Below, in pieces: positions 10,327 through 19,033 of a stretch of 64,000 nt of DNA; the first letter of the stretch is position 1; each line of letters starts with the position of its first letter. A program made the position numbers and the translations under genes. The notes below the pieces were generated by a model that searched no databases, had not been told where the DNA came from, and saw only the letters and a program-made list of their open reading frames with translations. Origin of the DNA: Candidatus Zymogenaceae bacterium (GTDB taxonomy: Bacteria; Desulfobacterota; Zymogenia; Zymogenales; Zymogenaceae). The stretch spans positions 62,001 to 126,000 of the forward strand of contig JAFGFE010000039.1 in assembly GCA_016931225.1 (NCBI GenBank), written 5' to 3'.

Positions 10327-11493
10327 ATGGATATGTTTGAATACGCGGAAAGCACGCAAGACGGCGCCAGGATTAGGGTGATCGGGGTCGGGGGGGGAGG
10401 AGGAAACGCCGTTGACAATATGATCAGCATGGGGCTCGGCGGCGTCGAGTTTATCTCCGCCAATACCGACGCCCAGGCCCTCAGGGCATCCAAGGCGCCC
10501 AAAAAGATTCAGATCGGCGTGAAGATCACCAGGGGACTCGGTGCGGGTTCAAATCCTGATATCGGGAAGAGGGCCGCCGAGGAGGACCGGGAGAAGATCA
10601 AGGAGTACCTTACCGGCTCAAACATGGTGTTTATCACCGCTGGCATGGGGGGGGGCACCGGGACCGGCGGCGCGCCGGTGTGCGCCGAGATCGCCCGAGA
10701 GATCGGCGCGCTCTCCGTGGCGGTGGTCACCAAGCCTTTCAATTTCGAGAACAAGCGGCGCATGGAGCAGGCGGAGCGGGGCATCAAAGAGCTCGAAAAA
10801 CATGTGGATACCCTCATCTGTATCCCGAACCAGCGGCTTCTTGAGCTGTCCGGAAAGACGGAAACCCTCCTGAACGCCTTCAAGCAGGCCGACGAGGTCC
10901 TGTACTACGCCGTCAAGGGCATCGCCGAGCTGATTACCGTCCGGGGGCTGATAAACCTGGATTTTTCCGACGTCAGGACCGTCATGGAAGAGACCGGCAT
11001 GGCGATTATGGGAACCGGGGAGGCCGAGGGGAAGAACAAGGGCATCGAGGCGGCGAAACGGGCCGTATCAAGCCCCCTCCTTGAGGATATCTCCATCTGC
11101 GGCGCCACCGGCGTGCTGGTGAATCTCACCGGAGGAGAGAATATGACTATGGAGGATGTGGAGGGCGCCATGTCCTTTATCCAGGGTGAGGCGCACCAGG
11201 ATTCCCATATCATCTTCGGATCGGTCATCGATAAGAAAATGAACGATCGCATGATGGTGACCGTCATCGCCACCGGTTTTCAGAAACGGAGCGACCTCAA
11301 GTCCGAGGATTACCTGACCATTGTTCCGGCGGCGCCGTCGTTTCGCCCGGACCTGGATACCCCCACCTTCATCCGAAAAGAAAGGGAGCAGCTTGCCGTC
11401 GATCGGGTCGCCGCAAGCCGGCGCAGCACCCCGGGGGACGACCTGGAGTCGGAGTACGATATCCCGACATTTCTCAGGAAAAAGGCGGATTGA
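10327..11493 (+). CDS. ftsZ: Cell division protein FtsZ with two C-terminal-peptide-like motifs
   Basis: FtsZ is the tubulin-like GTPase forming the Z ring. The 388-residue product has the nucleotide-binding GVGGGGGNAVDNM near residue 19 and the tubulin signature GGGTGTGGAP near 109. The conserved C-terminal peptide that contacts FtsA is present as YDIPTFLRKKAD at the extreme end. A second, very similar motif DTPTFIRKE sits at about residues 344-352, roughly 34 residues upstream, so the unusually short linker is framed by two such peptides. A GGAGG site lies 18 bases after ftsA. Confidence 0.98.
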   Translation: MDMFEYAESTQDGARIRVIGVGGGGGNAVDNMISMGLGGVEFISANTDAQALRASKAPKKIQIGVKITRGLGAGSNPDIGKRAAEEDREKIKEYLTGSNMVFITAGMGGGTGTGGAPVCAEIAREIGALSVAVVTKPFNFENKRRMEQAERGIKELEKHVDTLICIPNQRLLELSGKTETLLNAFKQADEVLYYAVKGIAELITVRGLINLDFSDVRTVMEETGMAIMGTGEAEGKNKGIEAAKRAVSSPLLEDISICGATGVLVNLTGGENMTMEDVEGAMSFIQGEAHQDSHIIFGSVIDKKMNDRMMVTVIATGFQKRSDLKSEDYLTIVPAAPSFRPDLDTPTFIRKEREQLAVDRVAASRRSTPGDDLESEYDIPTFLRKKAD

Positions 11494-11559
11494 CGGTTCG
11501 ATGAAAACATCCCCTTCACATGGTTCAGGGAACGGGCGGACGCATCGGTACCGCGGACG

Positions 11560-13242
11560 GTGAGCGGTTCATACGAACAGACCCTGAGAAACCTCGCCCG
11601 GGAGGAGCGGTCCGTTCTCGAAAGCACAAGAGGCGGCGGGTATAAGATCATTCTTGCATATCCGAACCGTTATCATGTCGCCATGAGCAACCTCGGGTTT
11701 CTGTCGGTCTACCGGATGCTGGCCGAGCGCTTCGACGTCTCTGTGGAGCGGGCCACGCTGCCGGACCCGAAGGACGAGCGTGCCCTGAGGGCTGCGGGGA
11801 AGCCGATCCGCTCAATCGAATCCCAAAAAGACCTCAGAACCTTCGATTCCATCCTCTTTTCCATCTCGTTCGAAAACGACTATATCAACGTACTAAAAAT
11901 CCTTCACATCGCAGGCCTTCCCGTGCGCGCGTCCGACCGCACCGACGGACATCCCCTGATAGGGGCCGGGGGCGTGGCGATGATGATCAATCCCGAAGCC
12001 CTGGCCCCGTTCATAGATTTCTTCGCCCTGGGGGAGGGAGAGGGATTGATCGACGAGGTGTGTGACGACCTGATCGCGGCGAAGCGGAGGGGACTCTCCC
12101 GGGAGGAGACGCTGGAGGAATTGGCTGAGATACCGGGCGTGTATGTGCCGACCCACTTTCGTGTTACGTATGGTGCCGACGGCGTCATCGATCGCATTGA
12201 AAACCTGAAGGGGAGATCGAACCGCGTCCCGGTCCGGCGCCTCGACGACTTTCACACGGCCCCATTCTGCTCACCCCTGGTGACATCCGGCACCGAGTTT
12301 TCCGATATGTTTCTGGTGGAAATGGAAAGAGGCTGCCCCTACAATTGTGCGTTCTGCGGCACGAAGACCGTCTACGGGAAGGTCCGGCACCGTCCCGGCG
12401 GGGATGTTATACGAGACATTGAGCGGGGGGCGGAGCTCACCTCCCGGGTGGGCCTGGTGGGACCCTCCGTCGCCTCACATCCCGATTTCATATCGATCCT
12501 TCGCCATATCGAGAAGACGGGGATGGATCTTGGGCTTCCATCAATCCGCACGGAATCCCTGGGCGATGACGACATTCGGCTCCTGGCGGAATTGGGCGTG
12601 AGGACCATTACGATCGCCCCGGAGACCGGCACGGAACGCCTCAGGAGCAGGCTCGGAAAAATGATGCGGGATGAACAGATCATGGATCTCGTGTTCCGGG
12701 CGGTGAATGCCGGGATCGCACAGTTTCGGCTCTATTTTCTTATCGGCGTGCCCGAGGAGACCCAGGAGGACCGGGACGGCATCGTGGACCTGGTAAAAAA
12801 GATACGCCATCGGGCGAGGGAAAAAACCGCAGGGAAGAAACAGGTGGGGCGAATCACCGCGTCCATCAATCCGCTGGTGCCCAAGCCGCACACGCCGCTC
12901 ATGTGGATGGCGATGGCGGAGCCGAAGGAACTTCTGACCCACATCCGAACCCTTTCGGGAAAACTCAAGAAGATCGGGGGTGTTACGACGATATACGAGC
13001 CGCCCAAGTGGTCGTATCTCCAGTGCCTTCTCGCCCGGGGCGATCGACGGGTGGCCGATATTTTGGAAGCGGCGCTTCTTTCCGATGAGAATTGGAACGC
13101 CGCCATGAAAAAGACGCCGATAAACCCGGATTTCTACGTGCTCAGGGAGCGGGGTGAAGACGAAACATTCCCCTGGGACATCCTCGATTACGGGGTGGAT
13201 AAGCCCGCCCTCTATTCACGATACAAAAAAATCATATCGTAA
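11560..13242 (+). CDS. Radical SAM protein with B12-binding-like N-terminal domain
   Basis: The 560-residue protein carries the radical SAM cluster motif at C259, C263 and C266 (CPYNCAFC), followed by a TIM-barrel core with IAPETGTERLR and a C-terminal region. The first 190 residues contain YPNRYHVAMSNLGFLSVYRML and GHPLIGAGGVAMMINPEAL, similar to the Rossmann-like domain of B12-binding radical SAM enzymes. The substrate is unknown. The start is a GTG at 11560. It follows ftsZ in the same direction after 66 bases, an arrangement I recall from Geobacter-type genomes, but the functional link to division is unclear. Confidence 0.85.
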   Translation: MSGSYEQTLRNLAREERSVLESTRGGGYKIILAYPNRYHVAMSNLGFLSVYRMLAERFDVSVERATLPDPKDERALRAAGKPIRSIESQKDLRTFDSILFSISFENDYINVLKILHIAGLPVRASDRTDGHPLIGAGGVAMMINPEALAPFIDFFALGEGEGLIDEVCDDLIAAKRRGLSREETLEELAEIPGVYVPTHFRVTYGADGVIDRIENLKGRSNRVPVRRLDDFHTAPFCSPLVTSGTEFSDMFLVEMERGCPYNCAFCGTKTVYGKVRHRPGGDVIRDIERGAELTSRVGLVGPSVASHPDFISILRHIEKTGMDLGLPSIRTESLGDDDIRLLAELGVRTITIAPETGTERLRSRLGKMMRDEQIMDLVFRAVNAGIAQFRLYFLIGVPEETQEDRDGIVDLVKKIRHRAREKTAGKKQVGRITASINPLVPKPHTPLMWMAMAEPKELLTHIRTLSGKLKKIGGVTTIYEPPKWSYLQCLLARGDRRVADILEAALLSDENWNAAMKKTPINPDFYVLRERGEDETFPWDILDYGVDKPALYSRYKKIIS

Positions 13243-13326
13243 TGTATCGTTATCCCTCGAGATCTCTCATGCCTCCCGGGTGATGTGCGGGCGAGGGATT
13301 CCTTTCCGTTGTGGTATGGACCTTTC

Positions 13327-13355
13327 TTGACCGGATGTTTTCTTTTTGATATTCT
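13327..13355 (+). promoter_or_regulatory. Sigma70-type promoter
   Basis: TTGACC at 13327-13332 and TATTCT at 13350-13355 are separated by 17 bases. The expected start near 13362 gives a short leader to the GTG at 13385, which has GGAGA about 8 bases upstream. It would drive the CPBP-like, TPR and glycosidase-like genes independently of the dcw operon. Confidence 0.5.
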
Positions 13356-13384
13356 CATGTGCATACATCACGGAGATACGGACT

Positions 13385-14182
13385 GTGACACACATGGAAG
13401 AACCGACGGGCCCAAGAGGAAAGGACGGGGGAGGGGCGGGAATCCTCATGCGCGCCGTCGAGGGGATGACCCGAGGGGTGAAGCCGGAACGGGTCGTCCG
13501 GGAGGCGGCTCTTCTGACCGTCTTTGCCCTGGTTGCCGCGATTTCCTACGTCCGCTACCTGTTGGATATGGCGGTCGGGCGGGGCATGCTGGGGTTGGAG
13601 ACGGCGTCCGTCGTCTTCGTCACCGATCTGTTTTTGCTGGGTGTGCTCTTGTTTTTATGCGCCCTGGTGGGGCTCTCCTTCGCACCCCGGTATCGCCTTC
13701 CGGGGCTGGGGCTGACAAAACGGGTCGTTCATGATCTGCCGCTCCTGGTTCTCGGCGGCCTGGCCTTGGCGGCGCTGACGTTTTTCCTGTTCGATCGATA
13801 CTTCTATGCCGTCTCCCCCGGATCATATCCAGTATCTCCGCTGATGCTGATCTCTCTTCCAATGAAGGGCGCCGTCACCGATGAGGTCATCCTGCGGCTG
13901 GGGATGCTGACACTGGCGGTCGGACTGCTCAGGCACCGGGGGGCGGGCGTCATGCTGATGGCGGCGCTGGCGGCGCTGATGTCGCTCAGGTATTTTCAGT
14001 TTCTGGGGATCCCGATCGGCCTGAATTATATGATGATCGCCCACCTTTTGATCTCATTTGTGGGGAACCTGGCGCTGGGATATCTGTATGTCCACCGGGG
14101 CCTGATGCACGCGATGCTCCTCAAGGCGGTATACGGGAGCAGGTATCTGGCGGTGGCTTTTTTTCTGGCGGGGGGGTGCTGA
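13385..14182 (+). CDS. Divergent CPBP-family (CAAX protease-like) membrane protein
   Basis: A 265-residue polytopic protein with about seven hydrophobic segments after a charged N-terminus. The C-terminal half keeps the outline of the CPBP/Abi family of intramembrane proteases: TDEVILRLGML where the EExxxR motif is expected, and FVGNLALGYLYVHRGLMHAML near the end where the family has its last helix. The first motif has lost one glutamate (TDE instead of EE), so proteolytic activity is uncertain. GTG at 13385 is preferred because GGAGA precedes it; ATG at 13394 is an alternative. The stop overlaps the next start. Confidence 0.55.
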   Translation: MTHMEEPTGPRGKDGGGAGILMRAVEGMTRGVKPERVVREAALLTVFALVAAISYVRYLLDMAVGRGMLGLETASVVFVTDLFLLGVLLFLCALVGLSFAPRYRLPGLGLTKRVVHDLPLLVLGGLALAALTFFLFDRYFYAVSPGSYPVSPLMLISLPMKGAVTDEVILRLGMLTLAVGLLRHRGAGVMLMAALAALMSLRYFQFLGIPIGLNYMMIAHLLISFVGNLALGYLYVHRGLMHAMLLKAVYGSRYLAVAFFLAGGC

Positions 14183-15366
14183 TGGTGTCGGGTGGAAGAA
14201 TGGTGTCAAGACGCATCGTCTCGTTCGGGTTGGTATTCGTGATCTTTTCCGTGACCGGTGCACTCTCCGCCCGGGGGGAGTCGGACCGGCTCACCGAGGA
14301 GCTTCTCTTCGGGATGGACCTGATATATAATTGCGACATGCAGGGCGGCGGGGAGGTGTTCGATAGGATCATTGATCGCGAGCCCGACAACCCGGCCCCC
14401 TATATCTACAAGGCGATGGTCTACCTCTCCCTTCCCCCTCGGGAGACGGGCGACGGCCCGCCCCAGATCGACGAAGGGGTGGTGGAGGACCTCCTGATTA
14501 TGGGGACAAGATTGGCCTCGGAATATCCCTGGGGGGATGAGGACCGGGGACGGGGGGAGCTGCTTTCGGCCACGGGATATTCTCTCCTGGCCCAGCTCTA
14601 TCAGGCACAAAGGCGATACGTACCGGCGGCGGATGCGGCGATGAAGGCCGCGAAACACATCGATGAGGCCTACGCCCTCACCCCAGAGGACCCGGACGTC
14701 CTCTACGCCCGGGGGCTTCTGCTCTACGGTCTCGCAACGATGCCGGATGTGGCGAGAACCCTGCTCTCTCTTGTCGACATGCAGGGCGATAAAGACGAGG
14801 GGCTGGCGCTGATATCCACTGCGGCGGCGGACGGCGTCTATACCGCTTCCAGTGCACGGATGTCGCTCTTGTTTGTGCTGGTGAATGTGGAACACGATTT
14901 CGCCGGGGCGATCCCCCACGGGGAAGCCCTTCTTTCCACGTATCCGCACAATCCCGAAATTTATTTCCCGTACGCCTACGCCCTTTCCATGATCGGGGAT
15001 TTCGATGGGGCTCTGGTGATCGCCGCTGAACTGAAGGCCGGCATCGACCGATCTCTTCCCTATTTCGACGACGCGATCATCCCCCGGTACCATCACCTGA
15101 GGGGGAAGATATACATGGACATGGGAGCGTATGATCGGGCGAAAGAGGAGTTCGAGGCGGCCCTGACGGTGACGGACGTCAACTACGGGTGGGTCCGGGC
15201 CCTGGCGCTGGCCCGGATGGGGATGATCGAGGATCTCTGGGGGAATCGGGAGGCCGCGGTGGATCTCTATTGCCGGGTGATTGACGAGGATATCCCGGGG
15301 GTGGGGCTGGAGCTTTCTCTCAAGTTTCTCGAAACGCCCTATGACGGGACCAACGAATTTGAATGA
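14182..15366 (+). CDS. Exported tetratricopeptide-repeat protein
   Basis: A protein of about 394 residues with a hydrophobic N-terminal signal (IVSFGLVFVIFSVTGALSA) and helical repeats throughout. Recognisable TPR-type repeats are HLRGKIYMDMGAYDRAKEEFEAAL and the adjoining segment with WVRALALARMGMIEDLWGN. Such periplasmic repeat proteins act as scaffolds; no partner is evident. The ATG at 14182 overlaps the preceding stop (TGATG); ATG at 14200 would give a tighter signal peptide and cannot be excluded. It lies 30 bases before the next gene and is probably co-transcribed with it. Confidence 0.7.
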   Translation: MVSGGRMVSRRIVSFGLVFVIFSVTGALSARGESDRLTEELLFGMDLIYNCDMQGGGEVFDRIIDREPDNPAPYIYKAMVYLSLPPRETGDGPPQIDEGVVEDLLIMGTRLASEYPWGDEDRGRGELLSATGYSLLAQLYQAQRRYVPAADAAMKAAKHIDEAYALTPEDPDVLYARGLLLYGLATMPDVARTLLSLVDMQGDKDEGLALISTAAADGVYTASSARMSLLFVLVNVEHDFAGAIPHGEALLSTYPHNPEIYFPYAYALSMIGDFDGALVIAAELKAGIDRSLPYFDDAIIPRYHHLRGKIYMDMGAYDRAKEEFEAALTVTDVNYGWVRALALARMGMIEDLWGNREAAVDLYCRVIDEDIPGVGLELSLKFLETPYDGTNEFE

Positions 15367-15396
15367 TATATTGGTTACTGAGTATGAGGTGGCAGT

Positions 15397-17004
15397 ATGC
15401 AGCGATTGAGCTATGACCCGAAGAATCCGATCTATTCGATCTTCGATGAGGAGTTCTCCCTGGAAATCTTCACCATGGAGAACGTGTTCGGCTTGGACCC
15501 CGAACGTACCGAGGTCAAGATCGAGGGTGACAAGGCCCTGGTGACCGCTCGGGGCCTTACCTGGGCGGGGGGACAGGAGAAGTGCGACGGCGGGGCGATG
15601 CTGCTTGTGGAAAAGACGGAAAGCGGGCTTCGGTTCAAGGTGGAGGCGGCGCATCAGGAGAAACTTCGCTCGGTCAAGGTAATCCTGCCGGGTCGAAGGG
15701 GAGGAGCCGTCACCAGCGATTACGCCCAGGACATGCCGATCCTCGAGGGGGGCATGGTCTATGAATATCCGCACTGGCACGCCTTTATGCTGCGCATGCC
15801 GTTGGTTATGTTGAAAAACGGCGGAGAATACACCTACTTCCTCTCGAAGGATGAGCGGGTGACGGCCCGGAGGTTCGGATTCTTCCATCGCCAGGACGAC
15901 CCGGAGCTTATAGACGTGGAATTGATTTACGAGGCGCCCGCCACCGGATTCGGGGAGATTATCGTCACCCCGGCCTGGGAGATGGGGGTGACGACCGACC
16001 CCCGCAGCGTCGCGGAACTCTACCTCGCCTGGGCCGCCGAAACGTACGGGTTCAGTCCGTTTGAGAAGAGGGAAGACGTGCCGGACTGGTTTCGGGATAT
16101 CAGCCTCATCGTCTCGATTCACGGCATGCATTTTTCCGGCTACGTCTTCAACACCTACAGGGAGATGCTCAATACCATCAAATGGTTCGCCGAGCGTATG
16201 GAGGGAAAGAGGATTCTCGCCTACCTCCCCGGCTGGGAGGGCCGCTACTACTGGCAGTATGGGGATTACCGCCCCGATCCGCGCCTGGGGGGACAGGACG
16301 GGTTCAAGCGGCTGGTGGAAGGCGCCCATGAGCTGGGGGTCAACCTGATGCCGATGTTCGGTGCCAACTGCACGAACAGCGGACACCCGGATTTTCCTGA
16401 CTACGGTCCCATCTCCCGGCTCCACGATGCATCGGGCACCCGTTTTGTGGGCAACAAGCCGGACTGGAGCGGCGATCGCGCCTACGACCCGGGCTGGCAG
16501 ATATGGCTCAATCCGGGCGCCCCGGCCTGGAAGGACAAGCTGGTCGAGTCGTTGTCGGATCTCATCGATCAGTACGGATTCAGGGCGGTGTTTCTGGATA
16601 CCCACTTCACCTGGACGAATGATCCCTATTACGACGTCTTTGAGGGATATCGCGCCATCAAGAGCGAGCTGAAGAGCGCGTATCCGGATCTCCTGCTGGC
16701 AGGAGAGCGCTGGTATGACGCGCTTCTTTCCATCACGCCGCTGTTTCAGATGGACGGGCCGGCCAACTGGGAGGATATCTATGCGAAGTACGCCCTGGCG
16801 ACGCCGCACCTTTCAACGCCGTCACCCTGCCGAGGGAGCACAGGCGTTCACGAGGACGGATATCTCCCCTTCGCCATGCCCGAGCGAGAGCCCGGAGTGA
16901 TCCCGATGGTGACCGTTGTGGACGGGACCCTGGCGGCGGCGCCGGACCGGCTGATGGACTATATCAAGCTCGCGGAGGTGTTCGAGGCGGGGAGGAAGAA
17001 GTAA
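15397..17004 (+). CDS. Glycoside-hydrolase-like TIM-barrel protein, cytoplasmic
   Basis: A 535-residue protein without a signal peptide. Residues 1-210 look like beta-strand-rich carbohydrate-binding or N-terminal sandwich sequence; the remainder has alternating strands and helices with aromatic-rich loops (LPGWEGRYYWQYGDYRPD, MFGANCTNSGHPDFPDYG) that resemble an alpha-galactosidase-like or DUF6259-like barrel. GFRAVFLDTHF places D401 at the end of a strand, a plausible nucleophile, and LLLAGERWYD could supply the acid. The assignment to a GH fold is inference from pattern, and the substrate is unknown. A strong bidirectional terminator follows. Confidence 0.5.
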   Translation: MQRLSYDPKNPIYSIFDEEFSLEIFTMENVFGLDPERTEVKIEGDKALVTARGLTWAGGQEKCDGGAMLLVEKTESGLRFKVEAAHQEKLRSVKVILPGRRGGAVTSDYAQDMPILEGGMVYEYPHWHAFMLRMPLVMLKNGGEYTYFLSKDERVTARRFGFFHRQDDPELIDVELIYEAPATGFGEIIVTPAWEMGVTTDPRSVAELYLAWAAETYGFSPFEKREDVPDWFRDISLIVSIHGMHFSGYVFNTYREMLNTIKWFAERMEGKRILAYLPGWEGRYYWQYGDYRPDPRLGGQDGFKRLVEGAHELGVNLMPMFGANCTNSGHPDFPDYGPISRLHDASGTRFVGNKPDWSGDRAYDPGWQIWLNPGAPAWKDKLVESLSDLIDQYGFRAVFLDTHFTWTNDPYYDVFEGYRAIKSELKSAYPDLLLAGERWYDALLSITPLFQMDGPANWEDIYAKYALATPHLSTPSPCRGSTGVHEDGYLPFAMPEREPGVIPMVTVVDGTLAAAPDRLMDYIKLAEVFEAGRKK

Positions 17005-17022
17005 GTACGTCGTTGTAATATA

Positions 17023-17059
17023 AAACGGGGAATCGGAAAGAACTCCCGATTCCCCGTTT
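17023..17059. terminator. Bidirectional intrinsic terminator
   Basis: A 14-bp perfect stem AAACGGGGAATCGG / CCGATTCCCCGTTT with a 9-base loop lies between two convergent genes. On the minus strand the stem is followed by TTTATATT, a good U-rich tail for the gene ending at 17083; the plus-strand tail is poorer in T. Confidence 0.85.
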
Positions 17060-17082
17060 CCGTTCGTTTCGGCAGGAAGTGA

Positions 17083-17562
17083 TTATCGGCTGATGGTGAT
17101 GTTATCCTCCCAGACGCACTCGAATCCCGAGGGATGGAGGTATCGTGAGCTGCCCCTGCCCCATCCGTTGCTGTCCGAGGAGAAGAACAGCGCCATGGCG
17201 TTGGTGGCCTCCCCACCCTCGTCGTCCACGATGTCGGTGTTGGAGACCATAATCTGTCCCTCTTCAACCCGACCGGTGAAGATGCACATGGAGGGGGGAG
17301 CGCACGTTCTTCCGGAGAGGAACGTCAGGGTGACAACGTCACCCGCCACGGCGATGGAAAGCTCCCCGGAACCGGGTACCCCCGGGGGACACATGCCGAC
17401 GATGCTCATGGGCGTGACGGTATAGGTCCATACGCCGGTGAAATCCACTTTTGATGGATCCACCGGTATGGGTGTGGGTTCGATACTATCCTGGGCGGTT
17501 GCGATGGCCGCCGGGATTACCAGAGCGCATACCATGAGTATACATATCATAAAACGTTTCAT
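17083..17562 (-). CDS. Small exported protein of unknown function
   Basis: A 159-residue product with a clear signal peptide, MKRFMICILMVCALVIPAAIA, and a predicted cleavage near TAQ-DS. The mature part is beta-rich, with VDFTGVWTYTVTPM and later SMCIFTGRVEEGQIMVSNTDIVDD, a pattern seen in small lipocalin-like or META-like secreted proteins; I do not recognise the family. Several cysteines (MCPPG, TCAPPSMC, FECVW) could form disulphides. The start at 17562 is fixed by GGAG about 8 bases upstream; a longer frame to 17643 lacks such a site. Confidence 0.7.
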   Translation of the reverse strand: MKRFMICILMVCALVIPAAIATAQDSIEPTPIPVDPSKVDFTGVWTYTVTPMSIVGMCPPGVPGSGELSIAVAGDVVTLTFLSGRTCAPPSMCIFTGRVEEGQIMVSNTDIVDDEGGEATNAMALFFSSDSNGWGRGSSRYLHPSGFECVWEDNITISR

Positions 17563-17602
17563 GCGGGTTCTCCTGAAAAGAGAAATGTTAAAATTTCTAT
17601 AT

Positions 17603-17633
17603 ATTGTACCAAACATGAACCGACTTTTGTCAA
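17603..17633 (-). promoter_or_regulatory. Extended -10 promoter for the exported protein gene
   Basis: On the minus strand TTGACA (17633-17628) is followed after 19 bases by TACAAT (17608-17603), preceded by TGG as an extended -10 element. The predicted leader to the ATG at 17562 is about 35 bases. The long spacer is compensated by the extended -10. Confidence 0.5.
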
Positions 17634-17817
17634 GGATTTTCATGAGATAAAAGAGCGCCTCACCGGACCCACACCGGGCGGTGTATATTCATGATACAAT
17701 GACACGGGGGGTGCGGCACGGCGGGGAGGGATGGGGGAGGGGCGGGTTTCGGAAATTTGCGCTCAATTGTATGTAATTGAAAAAGAATAACAGTAGTGCA
17801 GTGGGAGGCGATGAGAT

Positions 17818-18255
17818 ATGGCGCGAAGACTGTGTGTAGCGGCGATACTGCTCATGATGATTTTGACGATCCGGGGACCGGTGTCCGCCGACGAGGTGTA
17901 TGTCAAGATTCATGTCAGTGATGTTGACATTGATGCGACGTATACATCGAGCGATACGGTTTACTACGCCTGGATGTTTCGGGCGTGGACCAACGATTTC
18001 GAAATGCCCCACGAGATGCTCGCCATAGAAACCGTCTATTCGATACGGCTCTACGATCAGGAAGGAATCACGATCGCCTCGGACGACAGCTCATTTCTCT
18101 TTACTCCCGAAGATCTGATAATCCTGGAAACCCGAGGGGATTCCATCTACGGGAGATATGAGCGGACGATATTCGGAGAGGCGACGATTGATCGGGCGCT
18201 GTGGGATCGATTTTCCGAGTGGGAGGTGGTGGTGGGTGCCAGCGATTTCAGGTAG
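17818..18255 (+). CDS. Small exported protein, paralogue of the 18485 gene
   Basis: A 145-residue product with a signal peptide, MARRLCVAAILLMMILTIRGPVSA, then a beta-rich mature domain. It aligns over its length with the product of 18485-18931: VYYAWMFRAWTND against VYFTWKFTAKTDD, and FTPEDLIILETRGDSIYGRYER against FTKDDFTILRATRDSVFGRFQK. Function unknown; a secreted immunoglobulin-like or lipocalin-like fold is possible but not shown. A GGGAGGCG site precedes the ATG. Confidence 0.75.
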   Translation: MARRLCVAAILLMMILTIRGPVSADEVYVKIHVSDVDIDATYTSSDTVYYAWMFRAWTNDFEMPHEMLAIETVYSIRLYDQEGITIASDDSSFLFTPEDLIILETRGDSIYGRYERTIFGEATIDRALWDRFSEWEVVVGASDFR

Positions 18256-18407
18256 CATGAAACGCTCCACAGGTCTTTGTACTCAATGTCGCTCCACTGA
18301 GAAAACGGGATCGCATTTTCGGGGCGTTCTCAAACAACAGGGATAAAGTTCAAGCACTCATTGGGAACATGAGCGCTCCTTATCGATAAAACATTGTCTA
18401 AATAAAC

Positions 18408-18436
18408 TTGACAAGTATGTCTGTTATATGTATTGA
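18408..18436 (+). promoter_or_regulatory. Candidate promoter in AT-rich intergenic stretch
   Basis: TTGACA at 18408-18413 is followed after 17 bases by TATTGA at 18431-18436, with GATAAT slightly downstream. The surrounding 18400-18480 is clearly richer in A and T than its neighbours. The rest of 18256-18484 shows no gene. Confidence 0.4.
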
Positions 18437-18484
18437 TAATATATTTATTTGCATTTGATATATTCCTGATTCAAGAGATATGGT

Positions 18485-18931
18485 ATGAAAAAACTCGCCG
18501 TTATTTCCTGTGCTCTTGTGTTGCTTGGATCAGTCTTTTGTGTGCCCTGTTTTTGTGAGGATTTGTTTGTTGAGGTGACCGATTTCTATGTGGATATTAC
18601 CAAGATGACGAATAACTATGTGTATTTCACCTGGAAGTTCACGGCGAAAACTGATGACACATACTTCGATAATAGCGTATATACCAGTAACAGTTACAGG
18701 TATGAGGTATACTACTCGATACATGTACGTAACTCCAGCAATTTTGTTACTCGTAACGCCGTGCGATCATTCTATTTCACAAAGGATGATTTCACCATTC
18801 TACGTGCAACAAGGGATTCCGTCTTCGGCCGTTTCCAGAAAGAGGTTTCCGATAACTATATTGTCGAAAAAGATGTCTGGTTCGGGAGAGATTCCGTGGA
18901 GATTGTCATCACGGACGTCTATCTGAAGTAA
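18485..18931 (+). CDS. Small exported protein, AT-richer paralogue of the 17818 gene
   Basis: A 148-residue product with signal peptide MKKLAVISCALVLLGSVFCVPCFC and a mature domain homologous to the 17818 product. The shared core is VYFTWKFTAKTDD, the YYSIHV segment, SFYFTKDDFTILRATRDSVFGRFQ and a final strand with EIVITDVYLK. Codon use looks more AT-rich than in the first copy, and it has its own candidate promoter, so it may be an older duplicate or an acquired copy. No strong ribosome-binding site is seen. A terminator hairpin follows 21 bases after the stop. Confidence 0.75.
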   Translation: MKKLAVISCALVLLGSVFCVPCFCEDLFVEVTDFYVDITKMTNNYVYFTWKFTAKTDDTYFDNSVYTSNSYRYEVYYSIHVRNSSNFVTRNAVRSFYFTKDDFTILRATRDSVFGRFQKEVSDNYIVEKDVWFGRDSVEIVITDVYLK

Positions 18932-18952
18932 TAGAGAGAGTGATATAAAAAG

Positions 18953-18977
18953 GGGGGATGCGGAATCCGCATCCCCC
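18953..18977. terminator. Bidirectional intrinsic terminator between convergent genes
   Basis: GGGGGATGCGG and CCGCATCCCCC form a near-perfect hairpin between genes that end at 18931 (+) and 19034 (-). On the minus strand the hairpin is followed by TTTTTATAT, a classic U tract; the plus side is followed by TCGTTGTT. Confidence 0.85.
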
Positions 18978-19033
18978 TCGTTGTTCGGCGTCGGAAGTTG
19001 ATGTCGGCAGCCGACGCCCGCTATGTGTTTTTT

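Noticed and set aside
13242-13310. CCCTCG...GCGAGGG inverted repeat after the radical SAM gene
   Set aside because: The arms are about 30 bases apart and no T run follows, so I do not call it a terminator.
14206-16809. An 867-residue open frame on the minus strand
   Set aside because: It runs antisense to the TPR and glycosidase-like genes, is rich in His, Arg, Gln and Pro and shows no domain. Long antisense frames are expected in GC-rich DNA.
18256-18484. Possible small RNA in the AT-rich gap between the two secreted paralogues
   Set aside because: A promoter-like sequence exists, but no terminator or stable structure was seen before the downstream gene, so it is best read as its leader.
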